A stretch of 64,000 nucleotides of DNA, taken from Theropithecus gelada (taxonomy: Eukaryota; Chordata; Mammalia; Primates; Cercopithecidae). Of the stretch, positions 10,116 to 21,997 are shown piece by piece. The notes beneath the pieces were generated by a model. That model was given only the letters and a program-made list of their open reading frames with translations. It searched no databases and had not been told where the DNA came from. Both the position numbers and the translations under genes were made by a program. The stretch covers positions 155,984,645-156,048,644 of the forward strand of contig NC_037671.1 of the NCBI RefSeq assembly GCF_003255815.1, in the 5' to 3' direction. Position 1 is the first letter of the stretch. The number at the start of each line of letters is the position of its first letter.

Positions 10116-10842
10116 GTGGTGGTTGATACTGAGTGTCAATTTGATTGGACTGAAGGGTGCAAAGTATTGTTCCTGTGTGTGTCTGTGATGGTGTTGCCAA
10201 AGGAGATTAACATTTGAGTCAGTGGGCTGGGAAAGGCTGACCCACCCTTAATCTGGTGGGCACAATCTAATCAGCTACCAGCAAATACAAGGCAGGTAGA
10301 AAAATGTGAAAGGCAAGACTGACCTAGCCTCCCAGCCTATATCTTTCTCCCATGCTGGATGGTTCCTGACCTCGAACATCAGACTCCAAGTACTTCAGTT
10401 TTGGGACTCGGACTGGCTCTCTTTGCTCCTCAACTTTGCAGACAGTTATTGTGTAAGTTAATACTTAATAAACTCCTCGCCTTTTTTTTGAGATGGAGTC
10501 TCGCTCTTGTTGCCCAGGCTGGAGTGCAATAGCACAATCTCGGCTCACTGCAACCTCCACTTCCCGGGTTCAAGCAATTCTCCTGCCTCAGCCTGCCAAG
10601 TAGCTGGGATTACAGGCACCTGCCACCATGCCTGGCTAATGTTTTTGTGTTTTTAGTAGAGATGGGGTTTCAAAATGTTGGCCAGGCTGGTCTGGAACTC
10701 CTGACTTCAGGTGATCTGCCTGCCTTGGCCTCCCAGAGTGCTAGGATTACGGGCGTAAGCCACTGCACCTGGCCTACACTCCCCTTTACACATTTATATA
10801 TCCCATTAGTTCTGTCCCTCTGGGGAACACTGACTAACACAG
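10116..10842 (-). mobile_element. LTR-like repeat family X, copy 1 (split by Alu)
   Basis: The sequence from GGTTGATACTGAGTGTCAAT to AATAAACTC, resuming after the Alu to CTCTGGGGAACACTGACTAACACA, is a common primate interspersed repeat with LTR-like ends. A reverse-orientation relative lies at about 57425-57900. I recognise the family but cannot name it with confidence. Confidence 0.6.
10482..10774 (-). mobile_element. AluS (reverse)
   Basis: T-run then GAGATGGAGTCTCGCTCTTG, ending CCACTGCACCTGGCC. Full-length dimer inserted within family X. Confidence 0.93.
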
Positions 10843-10844
10843 GT

Positions 10845-11290
10845 AGAAATAGGAATTTATACCATATTTTGGGAGAAGAATTTGATGAAATCTATAACGA
10901 AGGTGTTGACTCAGCAATTAATTCCATTTCAAAAAAATTTTCAACAGTTACATTTGCATGTGTTTGCAGAAACATAAGCACAAGGATTTTCGCTGCACCA
11001 TAGTTTATGATGGCAATAATGACAAAAGAAGAAAACAACTTATACTCAAGCAATAAAGGTTTGATTAATAAACTATGGTACATAGCAATTATGCTGCTGT
11101 TAAAAAGAATGATGTAAATATAGTTATTTTGAAATACAAAGATAATAAGCATATAAAGCAAAATGCAAAGCACAAGACCATAGGAATAATATGCTTCTAT
11201 TCATAAGGGTATTTCAGAAAAGTATATGTGTATAGAGTATGTATATACAGGGAAAGTTCTGGAAGGATACCCAAGAAATCATTGAAGATG
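10845..11290 (+). mobile_element. Old L1M 3' fragment
   Basis: TAAACTATGGTACATAGCAATTATGCTGC followed by TTAAAAAGAATGATGTAAAT (read in pieces) is the diverged form of the L1 3' segment whose protein equivalent ends near the ORF2 C-terminus/3' UTR. Confidence 0.6.
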
Positions 11291-11677
11291 CTTCCTCTAG
11301 AGAATATAACTGAGGATCTGGAAGAAAAATCAGATTCACTTTTCATTAGCACATGCTGGGAAATGTAGGCAAAGTCTTCACAGAGGAGTCTCAGATCATG
11401 GGACTCAGCCAATGTCAGGGCTTAGGGAACTGAAAACAGAGGTTAGAACAGGGAAGCCTTCAAGAAAAGTTCAGTCTCTGATACAGAGGACAAACAGAGT
11501 CACCATGATGGACAAAGACAAGATAGCAGAGGATGAAGGACAACTGGGATGAGGTAGCAACACACTGTTTTAAGGATAGAGATGCAATATTAAGCACTAA
11601 GAGCCAGTTGTGACAAATGTCCAGAGATCCTTAATGAGAGATCCTAAGACACACCATGAGAAGATTTTTTCTCCCCA
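11291..11677. other. Unassigned non-coding DNA
   Basis: No recognised repeat or coding domain. Confidence 0.45.
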
Positions 11678-12065
11678 GATAGGATTTGGATTTGTGTCCC
11701 CACCCAAATCTCATGCAGAATTGTAATCCCCAGTGTTGGAGGAGGGGCCTGATGGGAGGTGATTGCATCCTGAGGGCAAATTTCCCCTCTGCTGTTCTCA
11801 TGCTACTGAGTGAGTTCTCATGAGATCTGCTTATTTAAAAGTATGTAGCACCTCCCCCTTCACTTTCTTCCCCCTGCTCCAGCCATGGAGGACGTGCCTG
11901 CTTCCCCATTGCCTTCCGCCATGATTTCAGGTTTTCTGAGGCCTCCACAACCATGCTTACTGTACAGCCTGCAGAACTGTGAGTCAATTAAACCTCTTTT
12001 CTTTTTAAATTATCCAGCCTCAGGTAGTTCTTTATAGCAAGAACTATGGAAGAATGGACTAATAC
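11678..12065 (+). mobile_element. MST/THE1-type MaLR LTR
   Basis: Recognised from GTGTCCCCACCCAAATCTCATG, GGGAGGTGATTGCATCC, GAACTGTGAGTCAATTAAACC and the terminal GGACTAATACA. Nearly full-length solo LTR of an ERVL-MaLR element, about 390 bp. Confidence 0.88.
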
Positions 12066-12740
12066 ATCCCCCTAAGGTTTATGTTAGGCATCTGTGGTTA
12101 GTACAGGATTTACAGGACTTAAGGAAGAGATGGTGTTTGAAACTCCCGTTTCCAGCAAAATAGAAAATGTTCACTCCAGGAAGAGTTTTCAGATGGAGGC
12201 GTTAGAATGTTCTGGACATCTGGATCTACAATAAGCTAAAGTGGTAAGTCCTTACTCTCTAATGTTGCCTCTGAGTTTGAAGACAACACTGTATATGGCA
12301 ATAGTGTGTGTTCAAAAATAAAATACCATTAACAGCTTGAAAATAGCAAAAGGGAAGGAAACCAAAGAGAATGGGGGAAGGTACAGTCTATGAAAGTCTT
12401 CTTTAGACTCCATCATCGATACCCGGTTACAAGACAAACTGCTTCTCAAAAGTGAGCAAATAGTAAAATTTTCTTATAATTTCTGGTTATTCTTTTAAAG
12501 AAGAAAGAGTGAAGGAAAAATTAAGGGAATTTATGGTGTGAGGCACAGCTTTTTGGCATAGGAGAACAAACATATCTTGTGTTTTATATGCCTTGCTAAT
12601 TAAGTATTTTAAAATAGTGGCCCAAAAGCTAGAGAAATGAAATGACAATCAAGAGAATTGGAAAAGTGGATTCTTCACATCAAGCATTAATTACTGTAGT
12701 TTGAGTTATATTACTTGGTTAAGAAGCTTAGGAAGCTTAG
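12066..12740. other. Unassigned non-coding DNA
   Basis: AT-rich single-copy-looking sequence with no recognised element. Confidence 0.45.
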
Positions 12741-12840
12741 GTGACACTAAAGTAATAATGTTGTAATAATGCTGGAAATAATAGTGCAGTAACAATGCTC
12801 TAACGATGCTGAAGTAATAATGCTGTAATGATGCGGATTA
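12741..12840. repeat. Degenerate TAATAATGCTG minisatellite
   Basis: Units such as TAATAATGTTG, TAATAATGCTGG, TAACAATGCTC, TAACGATGCTG, TAATAATGCTG and TAATGATGCGG recur with a period of about 11-14 bp. Confidence 0.7.
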
Positions 12841-12924
12841 GCACTGTGGGTGACATGCTGAATATCAGCGTCATTATAGCAAGGAAAATCTTATTGTTGT
12901 ATTGGTACAAAATAGGCACTCTAG

Positions 12925-13290
12925 TTAAGTTTTAAATCAAATCAATTTTTACATTCTCTACACAATTAAAATGCAATTTTGGGGAGTGTATAATTCTGAG
13001 TTGTTATACATAAATAGATTCTTGTAACCACCATCATAGACAAGATACAGAACAATTTTAGCTTCCTGAAGAGAACTTTCAACCTGCCCTGGTGTATTTA
13101 GACCCTTTCTCCCCCACCCCAACCCCTGGCTACCTCTTATGTGTCCTCTGTTCCTACATTTTTGCCTTTTCTAAAATGTCACATGAGTCAATTCATGCAG
13201 TGAATTGAGTACGTGCATATTTGAGGCTGGGTTCTTTTGCTTAGCATAATATATACTTTTTCATTTTTAAAAGAATACTTATCTTTGCTG
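12925..13290 (-). mobile_element. Old L1M 3' fragment (reverse)
   Basis: ACCACCATCATAGACAAGATAC, then CCCCAACCCCTGGCTACC and CTTTTGCTTAGCATAAT mark the reverse-complement of a diverged L1M (L1MD/ME-like) 3' region. Confidence 0.6.
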
Positions 13291-14021
13291 AATACAAGAT
13301 AAGGGAAGAGGGCAGGAAAGACTCAGTGACTGAAGAACTTACACAGATTCCATCTTAACATTCTAAAAGAAATGGAGAAATATGTGAGGCACGGCTGCAA
13401 CACTGTTTTCCTTCATGTAACAAGAGCTTCATCTATTTAAAGCATATGAATTCTGATTTGTCTTTTCTATTTTGAGCATGTTCAACTATATGTCCTCCAG
13501 AGGCATGATGGAAGAAAACTCACCTCCCTACAGACTTTCCTGAGTCTTTGCCTATGGAAACACAATTATTCATATTCCACTAAATTTTTTTTTGTTAGTT
13601 GGGCACTGAGTTTTTTCTCTGCTAGTGAGGTAATCCTTGGCAGCACACTGCCTCGTTTGCTGGAAAACTGCTGACCTTCCAAACAGGCATAGGTTTATTC
13701 AGCACAGGTTTTTGTGCCTGCACAGCATACCTGTGCATGCCACAAAATTGAGTTGCATCTAGAGGAGGTGAGAAGAGGCATGGCTTGTATTTTACTGCCT
13801 GAGGGACATTTTCAGCTTCCATCAATGTGTGTCCACTTCCATTATAAGTAATATATTATCTTTGCTGCAGAGTTTTGCTATTTCACGTGCTGGAAGCCAT
13901 TATTTCGGGAGGAAATTAATATTATACTTTGGAATTCTCACTGAAGTGAACGTATTTAGCAGATAGAGGGTTTAATACTTGTTGGGTAAATAAAAGTAAC
14001 CACTCCCATTTCCAGCTCTCC
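13291..14021. other. Unassigned non-coding DNA
   Basis: No recognised repeat; the minus-strand frame at 13622-13825 has no domain character. Confidence 0.45.
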
Positions 14022-14068
14022 TACACACACACACACGCACACACACACACACGCACACACACACGCAT
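14022..14068. repeat. (CA)n microsatellite
   Basis: CA dinucleotide run interrupted three times by CG (ACGCAC), suggesting CpG variants inside the repeat. Confidence 0.93.
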
Positions 14069-14546
14069 TCACACTCATGTGTGTTGTTTGGGGGTTGGGG
14101 AGAAGGGGCTTGCAATTTTGGATAGAATAACCAGTTGCAAATTGGTTTGCTGTTGCATTTTTAATGGTATGCAGATGTGTCATGGGATGTATAAAATGCA
14201 CCACTGAACCTAGATAATACCCAAATGAGAACTTGCTTGATTTGTTCAAGTGGTTAATATCAAGTTATTTGAATTGATCCAGTTTGCTAATGGGCTCAAT
14301 TCTGCACTTCCTTGGGTTTTCTTTAAAATGTGTTACAATTCCAAATAGATTTGTTTTCAGTTTTCATTTTCTATTGCATTTCCTTTGAGGTTGACTGCGT
14401 TCTTTATTTGCTCATTAAAAACTTCATGTTTGAAATTATGAAATACTTACGATTAAGAAGCAGACTAGTCCAATAACTAAACAGAGAATTGAAACATATT
14501 TATATCATCATTGTTATGCTGAGCATACTAGAAAACTCTCCACTGG

Positions 14547-14880
14547 GGCTGGGTGCAGTGGTTCACACCTGTAATCCCAGCACTTTGGGAAGCCGAGGCC
14601 AGTGGATCATTTGAGGTCAGGAGTTCAAGACCAGCCTGGCCAACATGGTGAAACTCCTTCTCTACTAAAAATATAACATAGTGGAACCCCATCTCTACAA
14701 AAACACAAAAATTAGCTGGGTGTGGTGTTGTGCGCCTGTAATGCCAGCTACTTGGGAGGCAGGAGACTCTCTTGAACCCGAGAGGTGGAGGTTGTAGTGA
14801 GCCGAGACCATGCCACTGCACTCCAACTTGGGCGACAGAGACTCCATATTAAAAAAAAACAAAAACAAAAACAAAAAAAA
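14547..14880 (+). mobile_element. Alu with internal ~33-bp duplication
   Basis: Starts GGCTGGGTGCAGTGGTTCAC and ends in an (AAAAAC)n tail. CTCTCCACTGG before (14536-14546) and CTCTCCAGTGG after (14882-14892) form an 11-bp target duplication with one mismatch. Around 14648-14711 the motif GTGRAAC..CTCTAC(T)AAAAA occurs twice in tandem, making the element longer than normal. Confidence 0.92.
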
Positions 14881-15245
14881 CCTCTCCAGTGGTTAGTGTT
14901 TCACACTTGAGAAAGAATAAAGTACTGTACAAGACTAAAAATAGTAGACCATTATCTATACCTCATTGAGCAAATGAAATTGACTATATTTCTGTTGGCT
15001 GGGGGACCCTCTTTTGCAGTAAGAAATGGTACAATGAAAGATCTGTTTTGAATTGTCCACGTTCAGCTGCTGTCCAAATAGCAGTGAAAGCTGCTTCTTT
15101 GTGTGTGCTGTTATTACACCTTCAACATAGTCATAATCATTAATTTAATGCAGCTGCCTTTCCCTCAGGTGTCTTGGAAGACTTCAATGACAAGGACTTT
15201 TTTTTTTCATTGTATGCCAAGGAGCTCCACCAATATTTGTTTGAC

Positions 15246-15536
15246 TTTTTTTTAGACAGTGTCTTACTCTGCCGCCCAAGCTGGAGTGCAGTGGCACCAT
15301 CTCGGCTCACTGCACTCTCCACCTCCCAGGTTCAAACAATTCTTGTGCCTCAGCCTCCCGAGTAGCTGGAATTATAGGCAAGCGCCACCATGCCTGGCTA
15401 ATTTTTTAAATTTTCAGTAGAGATGGGGTTTCACCATGTTGGCCAGGCTGGTCTTACATACCTAACCTCAAGTGATCTGCCCTCCTCGGCTTCCCAAAGT
15501 GTTGGGATTACAGGCATAAGCCACTGAGCCCGGCCT
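15246..15536 (-). mobile_element. Alu (reverse)
   Basis: T-run then AGACAGTGTCTTACTCTGCC, ending GCCACTGAGCCCGGCC. Full-length dimer. Confidence 0.93.
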
Positions 15537-16074
15537 CAATCAAGGTTTTTGAAAAAATGTTTATGAATTGAGAACCATAGCTTTTCTAGACCTAAAAGAT
15601 AATATATTATAGCACTGGAAATGAAGGTTTGGAGAACTGGTATTCTGTAAAAATAAGCCAGTTATTTCCAGGTCATCCCTCCCTATTCCACAGGCAAGAA
15701 TTTCTGAGAGGCCTCATCCAGCATCTCGTGCCCTAGCTGCCCAGGCATCACCTTCTGAGAGTCGAACACTCACTTCTCTGCTCTGCCACACATGCCCCTT
15801 TTGGAAGAATGCTGCCCTGAGCAGGGTAGTATTACTTGCTCCATCCCCAAAGCAGAAAACCACTGAGGTGACAAAATGGTACTGCCATCCCTTCAGTCCT
15901 CACTAGGTAGGGCCATGATTGTTCCTCACAGAAATGGAGAGCATTCCCCTCACCTCAGTATTGTGGCATATTTTATCATCTGGACCTCTAAACACATGGC
16001 TTAGACTCAAAATGCCATTCGTGAAAAACTACTACAAACTTCCACTTTCGGCCATGATAAGAAAAGCAATGAGC
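15537..16074. other. Unassigned non-coding DNA
   Basis: No recognised repeat or coding domain. Confidence 0.4.
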
Positions 16075-16366
16075 AGCCAGGCCCTGTGGCTCATGCCTGT
16101 AATTCCAACACTTTGGGAGGTTGAGGTGGGCAGATCCCCTGAGGTTGGGAGTTTGAGACCAGCCTGACCAACATGGAGAAACTCTGTCTCTACTGAAAAT
16201 ACAAAAAATTAGCCGGGCATGGTGGTGCATTCCTGTAATCCCAGCTACTTGGGAGGCTGAGGCAGGAGAATTGCTTGAACCTGGGAGGCAAAGGTTGCGG
16301 TGAGCTGAGATGGCGCCATTGCACTCCAGCCTGGGCAATAAGAGCAAAACTCTGCTTCAAAAAAGA
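16075..16366 (+). mobile_element. AluS
   Basis: Starts AGCCAGGCCCTGTGGCTCA and has a short A-rich tail. Imperfect target duplication AAGAAAAG.. on both sides. Confidence 0.92.
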
Positions 16367-16920
16367 AAAGAGAAGCAGTGACCAGATATCATTGCCCTCT
16401 CTTCCATAAAAAACTAGAAAACTGGACAAAATAAATGACACAACTGTTTTCAGACGTTGAGCAGCAGGCAGCATAAGGTGGTGATCCTTGAGAGAAGAGA
16501 AAAAGCCCTAAAAGTTGTAGCTTTGAGTCCAAAGGCCAATTCCAGACTAGTAGGGGAGCCCCCAAATCCCTCATGGCATCACTGAGTTGAAGATGGAGAT
16601 CAAAATTCAGGGAAGCTTAGATGACTGGAAACTATGAGACAGAGTTCTAGAAAAGGGGATGCTAAAGATAAAAAGAGTTCCAGAAATATATATGGGGGTT
16701 GTATTGAGTCTTTGTTAAGTGCTAGGCCATCCATGCGCAGAGTGAAACTCCTCAACACAAAGAAAGCCGAGGGTGTCATAAGCAGAAAAATTCCCAGAGC
16801 TCACACAAGACAGGGTGATGTCTGAACTCTGGCCATACAACGTGGAGATTCCTGAGACCTCTGAGGTATCCAGCAGAGATTTCAGAGTGATGCTGCCTTA
16901 ATAATAGATCTGAACTACTA

Positions 16921-17218
16921 TCTCTCTCTCTCTCTCTCTTTTTTTTTTTTTTTGGGAAACAGGGTCTCACTCTATTGCCTATGCTGTAGAAGTGCCATGC
17001 CATGATCTCGGCTCACTGCAACATCCTCCGCCTCCCAGGTTCAAGTGGTTCTCCTGCCTCAGCCTCCCAAATGCCTGGCTAATTTTTTTTGTATGTTTAG
17101 TAGAAACGGGTTTTCACCATATTGACTAGACTGATCTTGAACTCCTGACTTCAAGTGATCCACCCACCTCAGCCCCTCAAAGTGCTGGGATTACAGGTGT
17201 GAGCCACCATGCCCAGCC
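16921..17218 (-). mobile_element. Alu (reverse) with (TC)n-T tail
   Basis: (TC)n and a T-run (16939-16953) precede GGGAAACAGGGTCTCACTC; the element ends CACCATGCCCAGCC. It carries an internal deletion in the mid-region. Short CTGAACT repeats on both sides suggest the target duplication. Confidence 0.9.
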
Positions 17219-17535
17219 CCTGAACTGTCTCTTGAATGAAGGCTACGCTAGAATCATTCTAGCAATGCTTAAAAACAGAACTCAAAGGCATCAAACTGAC
17301 CTGCTGTCTTTCAAAACAAAGACTGATGCTGTTTTTTAAAAAAGGCAACAAACTCCAGATACTCAACACTGTAATAATATTAAGCTTATCAAAAAGTAGG
17401 AAATGTGACCTGTGACCAGAAGAAAAACTACCAAGAGAAATGAACCCCAAAATGTCAGAGATGATGATATTAGTAGACAAAATGGTTAGAACAAGAATTA
17501 TAGCTATTTAAAGTGTTTAAAGGAAAACAAAAATA

Positions 17536-17811
17536 ATGAGAAGAGACAAGGGAGATGAAAAGGAATTTCCAGAAATGAAAAATCTAATATCTGAAATGAA
17601 ATTTTCACTGTATAGGATTTACAGCAGATTAGACACCACAGAAGAAAAGATTAGTGAAATTGAAGACATAGCAGTAAAATCTATCCAAAATGAAATAGAA
17701 AGAAAAACAATTGGAGACAAAACTAACAGAGCCCTAATGACTTATGGGACTATGTCAAAGAGTCTGACAGACTTAAAATTAGAGTCCAAGAAAGATACTG
17801 TGGATGGGTAA
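17536..17811 (+). pseudogene. L1 ORF1 remnant (91 codons)
   Basis: The open stretch encodes a coiled-coil segment with RLDTTEEKISEIEDIAVKS, corresponding to the L1 ORF1p coiled coil just before its RNA-binding domain. ORF1p is normally about 340 residues; this is a short relic within the L1M at 16380-20785, with stops on both sides. Confidence 0.75.
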
Positions 17812-19712
17812 GGGACAGAAAATATAATTGGAGAAATAGTTCCTGAAAAATTTCCTAATTTGATGAAAATGTTGTATCTCAGAAATGTAAGAAGCTCAAC
17901 AAATTTCAACAAGGTTAAACATCTACATATCTGTACCTTCACACAACCAGGCCCACACCAAGGCATACCCAAATTTCTGAAAACCAGTTACAAAATAAGA
18001 GTGACAGCAGACTTCTGGTCAAGCTACACAAGCATCTTTAAAATGCTGAAAAAAATATGTCAATACAAAATTTTATAACCAACAAAAATATTCTTCCAAA
18101 ATTAAGGCAAAACCAAAAAACCCTTTTCAGAAACAAAACTGAGAAAATTAGTTGCCTGCTGACCTGCATTACAAGAAATGTTAAATAAAATTCTTCAGGT
18201 GAAAGGAAAATGATACAAATTCAGACCTATGCAGGGCGTAAAGAACATGTAAAATGGCAAATGCCTGGGTAAACATAAAAGTTATTTTTTTTCCAGTTAA
18301 AAGGTAAGTATTACTAAATTGGATTTAAAAAGTAAGGCTCAATTACATGCTGTCTATGAGGAACCTTCTTTAGTTATAAAGACGTGCATTAAAAGTGAAA
18401 GGTTGGGAAAATATATACCATGTGGATACTATATTTAAGAAAGCTAGTGTGGCTACTTTGTGACACAACGTAGACTTCAGAAGGAAGGTTGTCATGGATA
18501 AGATGGATTATTTTATAATGGAAAAGGGGAAAATTCACCCATTAAATACACATAGTGTATTTACCCTGATTCACTCTGCATAATCCCAATAACAGCTTCA
18601 AAGTACATGAAACCAAAATTGACAGAACTGAATAACACCGTCAACCAACTTGACCTAATTGATATTTATAGACCATTTAGCCCAAGAACAATGCAATAAA
18701 CATTCTGTTCAAATGCATATGAAGTATTCACCAAAACAAACCATATTTTATTTTTTGTTATAAGACCATAAAATAAGTCAATACATTTAAAAGGACTGAA
18801 ATATTGCAGAGTGTGTTCTCTAAACATAGAGAAAATAAGTTAAAAAGAAGTAAGAGAAAGCTATCTAGAGAATGCCTAAATATTTGGAAATTAAACACAG
18901 ATTTGCAAGTAATTCATGTATCAGCAAGGGCAATTATAAATTGTTTGGAAATGAGTGAAAATAAAAATAGAGTATACTGAAATTTGAGACACAGCTCAAG
19001 TACTGAATGGAGGGAGACTTATGGCTTTAAATGTTATAGTAGAAAAAAGACAGGTCTCAAATCAATGATCTAAGCTTCCACCTTAAGAAGCTGAAAAAAG
19101 CAAAAGAAATTAAACCCAAAGTATGTAGAAGGAAACAATAAAGATAAGAACAGAAGTCAGTGAAATAGAAAATAGGCACAAAATTGAGAAATTTTGAAAA
19201 ACAGCAAATACTAATCAAGATAATAGAAAGAAGACAAAAATTACCAATACCAGGAGTGAAAGAGGAGAGATCTTTACAAATCTTACCGATATTAAAAAGC
19301 TAATAAAGGAAAATTGAAAAAAAAAGTAAACTTAGATGAAAAGGACAAATTCCTTGAAAGATACACATTAGCAGCACAGACTTAAATAAAAAACAGAAAA
19401 CTGAATAATACTATACCTATTAATAGAATTAAATCCATAATTTAAAAACCTTCCCACAAGAAAAACTCCTGGCTCCGATAGCTTCACTATTGAATTCTAA
19501 CAAATATTTAAAGAAGTCATACCAACCTTATGCAAACTCTTCCAGAAAATAGAAGAGAGGAAACATTTTTTCACTTCATTTTACGAAGCCAGCATGAAAC
19601 TCTAACAGCAAAAGAGAGGATAATCCAAGGAAAAAAAAACCAAACTACAGATTGATATCACTCTGGAACAGTCACAAAAATAAGTAATAAAAACTTAGCA
19701 AATTAAAAATTA

Positions 19713-19750
19713 GCTCTGTGTGTGTGTGTGTGTGTCTCTGTGTGTGTATC
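19713..19750. repeat. (TG)n microsatellite
   Basis: Two TG runs separated by TCTC, inside the L1M. Confidence 0.9.
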
Positions 19751-19890
19751 AAGTATGAGCAAGTATTTATATAAGATTGAAAGTTTGATTTAATATTTGA
19801 GAAATCAATGTAATTTACCACATTATCAAAATAAAGGATAAAACTACATGATCATTTCAAGAGATGTAGAATAAACACTTAACAAAATTC

Positions 19891-20164
19891 AAGAATATTT
19901 CATTTTTTAAAAAAAATTTATTTATTATTATTATTATACTTTAAGTTCTAGGGTACATGTGCATAACGTGCAGGTTTGTTACATATGTATACTTGTGCCA
20001 TGTTGGTGTGCTGCACCCATCAACTCGTCAGCACCCATCAACTCGTCATTTACATCAGGTATAACTCCCAATGCAATCCCTCCCCTCTCCCCCCTCCCCA
20101 TGATAGGCCCCGGTGTGTGATGGATCACTTGGACTTGGGAAGGGAAGAATATTTCATTTTTTAA
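19891..20164 (-). mobile_element. L1PA 3'-end insertion with 20-bp TSD and 5' inversion
   Basis: The body (19911-20144) is the reverse complement of a young primate L1 3' UTR (TTAAGTTCTAGGGTACATGT, GGTTTGTTACATATGTAT, CCATGTTGGTGTGCTGCACC). The identical 20-mer AAGAATATTTCATTTTTTAA flanks it at 19891-19910 and 20145-20164. The last about 24 bp (from 20121) are in the opposite L1 orientation, the mark of twin priming. An 18-bp unit (GCACCCATCAACTCGTCA) is perfectly duplicated at 20013-20048. Confidence 0.88.
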
Positions 20165-20785
20165 GTATCTCAATAAATTAGGAAAAGCAGGGAAATTTCT
20201 GATAAAAAGAAGTTTGTTTAAAACTTATTATTAATGTCATACTTAATGGTGAAAGACTGAAGGCTTTACCCATAGGATCAAAAATAAGCTAAGAATGTCC
20301 ATTCTCATAATTTCTATACAATAATGTACTTGTGGGTCTAGCCAGTACAATAAGGCAATAACAAGAAATTCAAGGAATACAAACAAGAAAGGAATAATTA
20401 AAACAGCTTTCATTCACAGATGACATAATTGTATACAAAGAAATTCCTATAGACTCTGTTAAAAATTGGTAGAACTAATAAAAACTTAGCAAGGCCATAG
20501 GATATCAGGTCAGTATACAGAATTCAATTATATCTTTAATGTATTTGCAATGCCAATTGAATATTAAAATTTTAAATCATCTACAATAGTATCTAAAAAC
20601 ATGAAAAACAGGAAAAAATGTGTAAGATTGGAAGAGTGAACACTATTAAAACATCACGGAGAGAAATTAAAGAAGTCCTAAATCAATGGAGAGATTTATG
20701 TTTATGAATTAGAAGATTCAATATTGTTCAGATGTCAGTTCTCCCCAAATTGATCTACGGGTTCAATGCATCCTTTTGGGTAAAA

Positions 20786-21329
20786 TTTGCTCTTACTTTA
20801 GGCCAGGGGAGAGTTCTCTTTGAGATGGTTTATACCTATGTTTTGCTGAGTTGGAATGTCAGTTTTCCTGGAGTTTATGCAGCATGTAGAACATGATTTT
20901 TTTGTACTTGTTCTTCCATTAAATTTCATATCCTGGAAACATGTTTGTCTGGATGGGATGTTTTCTTTGGTAGCAAAGGTGATGATATTTCAAAATTACA
21001 TTTTGTAAGATCTTCTGGTTTCAAATTACTTTTCCATAGAAACCACTCTAGAAATGAAAAGGGAGTGTGAACTAGTAATAAGTATTTGAGCACAGCCATT
21101 TCAGGTTCATCTGGGGTTGCTGTTACAATTAATTGTCAAAATATACCTTTGTTATTCTTTTTCACAAAACAGGTCCAATAACTGGAGTCTCAATTGGCAG
21201 TGGTTGAGTTCATGCTGATCTAGGACTTGGGATATTGTCATTGGAAATAAAGTTAACAGCAATTACAGTATCTTTTCTTATTCTTTGTTGCCTTACTTCT
21301 CAAAGGGTAGAAAATAGGTCAGAAAAACA
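20786..21329. other. Unassigned non-coding DNA
   Basis: Single-copy-looking sequence between two L1 segments. Confidence 0.45.
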
Positions 21330-21450
21330 GACAAACCCAGGACACCTGTTAGAAATACAGAACCTCAGTCTCCATCCCCCTCATCAATTCAATCAGAATC
21401 TGTATTTTAACCTGATTCACTGGTGATTCCTATGCATATTAACATTTTAG
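21330..21450 (+). mobile_element. MER5-type hAT-Charlie MITE fragment
   Basis: CCTGTTAGAAATACAGAACC, CAATCAGAATCTGTATTTTAA and GGTGATTCCTATGCATATTAA match the 3' part of MER5A/B-like elements. Confidence 0.65.
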
Positions 21451-21997
21451 AAGGGCAGCACATTTATTCTTCTTTAAAACCACTCCCAGCTAATCTGGGC
21501 TGGCAGATTTTTTTCTGGAGTAAGAGCGAATTTGCAGAGAGGTCACCAATAGTATTGTAATCTCACTGGAACAACTTTTCTTCTTAAACTTATCATGTAA
21601 AATCACCAAAAGTTTTATTCACTATTTTCCTCTGACAAGATAATCATAAAGAATTAGTCTTAATCAGCATATTACTGATGTGTCACAAGACTTACATTTT
21701 GATATTACTATGTATAGATACTTTTTCTTCAACTTTTATTTTAGATTCAGCAGGTACATGTACAGGTTTGTTACCTTGGTATATTGTGTGATGCTAAGGT
21801 TTAGGATATGAATTATCCATTTCATCACCCAAGCACTGAGCACAGTATGTAATAGTTTTTCAACCATTGTACCCTTTCCTCCCTCCCCTTTGTAGTAGTC
21901 CCCAGTTCCTATTGTTGCCATCTTTATGTCCATGAGTACCCAATGTTTAGCTCCTACTTATGTGAGAACATGTAGTATTTAGTTTTCTATTACTGCA

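Larger units (their letters stand above)
16380..20785 (+). mobile_element. Old L1M element, 5' UTR through ORF2, interrupted
   Basis: A long ancient LINE-1 read on the plus strand. The first 1 kb is 5' UTR-like. ORF1 coiled-coil sequence (TEEKISEIEDI) is at about 17640. ORF2 endonuclease-region phrases (AGCTTCAAAGTACATGAAACC, GATATTTATAGACCATTTAG) are at about 18590-18680, and reverse-transcriptase phrases (TCACAGATGACATAATTGTAT) near 20413. It is broken by many stops, an Alu (16939-17218), a (TG)n tract (19713-19750) and an L1PA insertion (19911-20144). The 3' UTR is missing. Non-functional. Confidence 0.8.
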
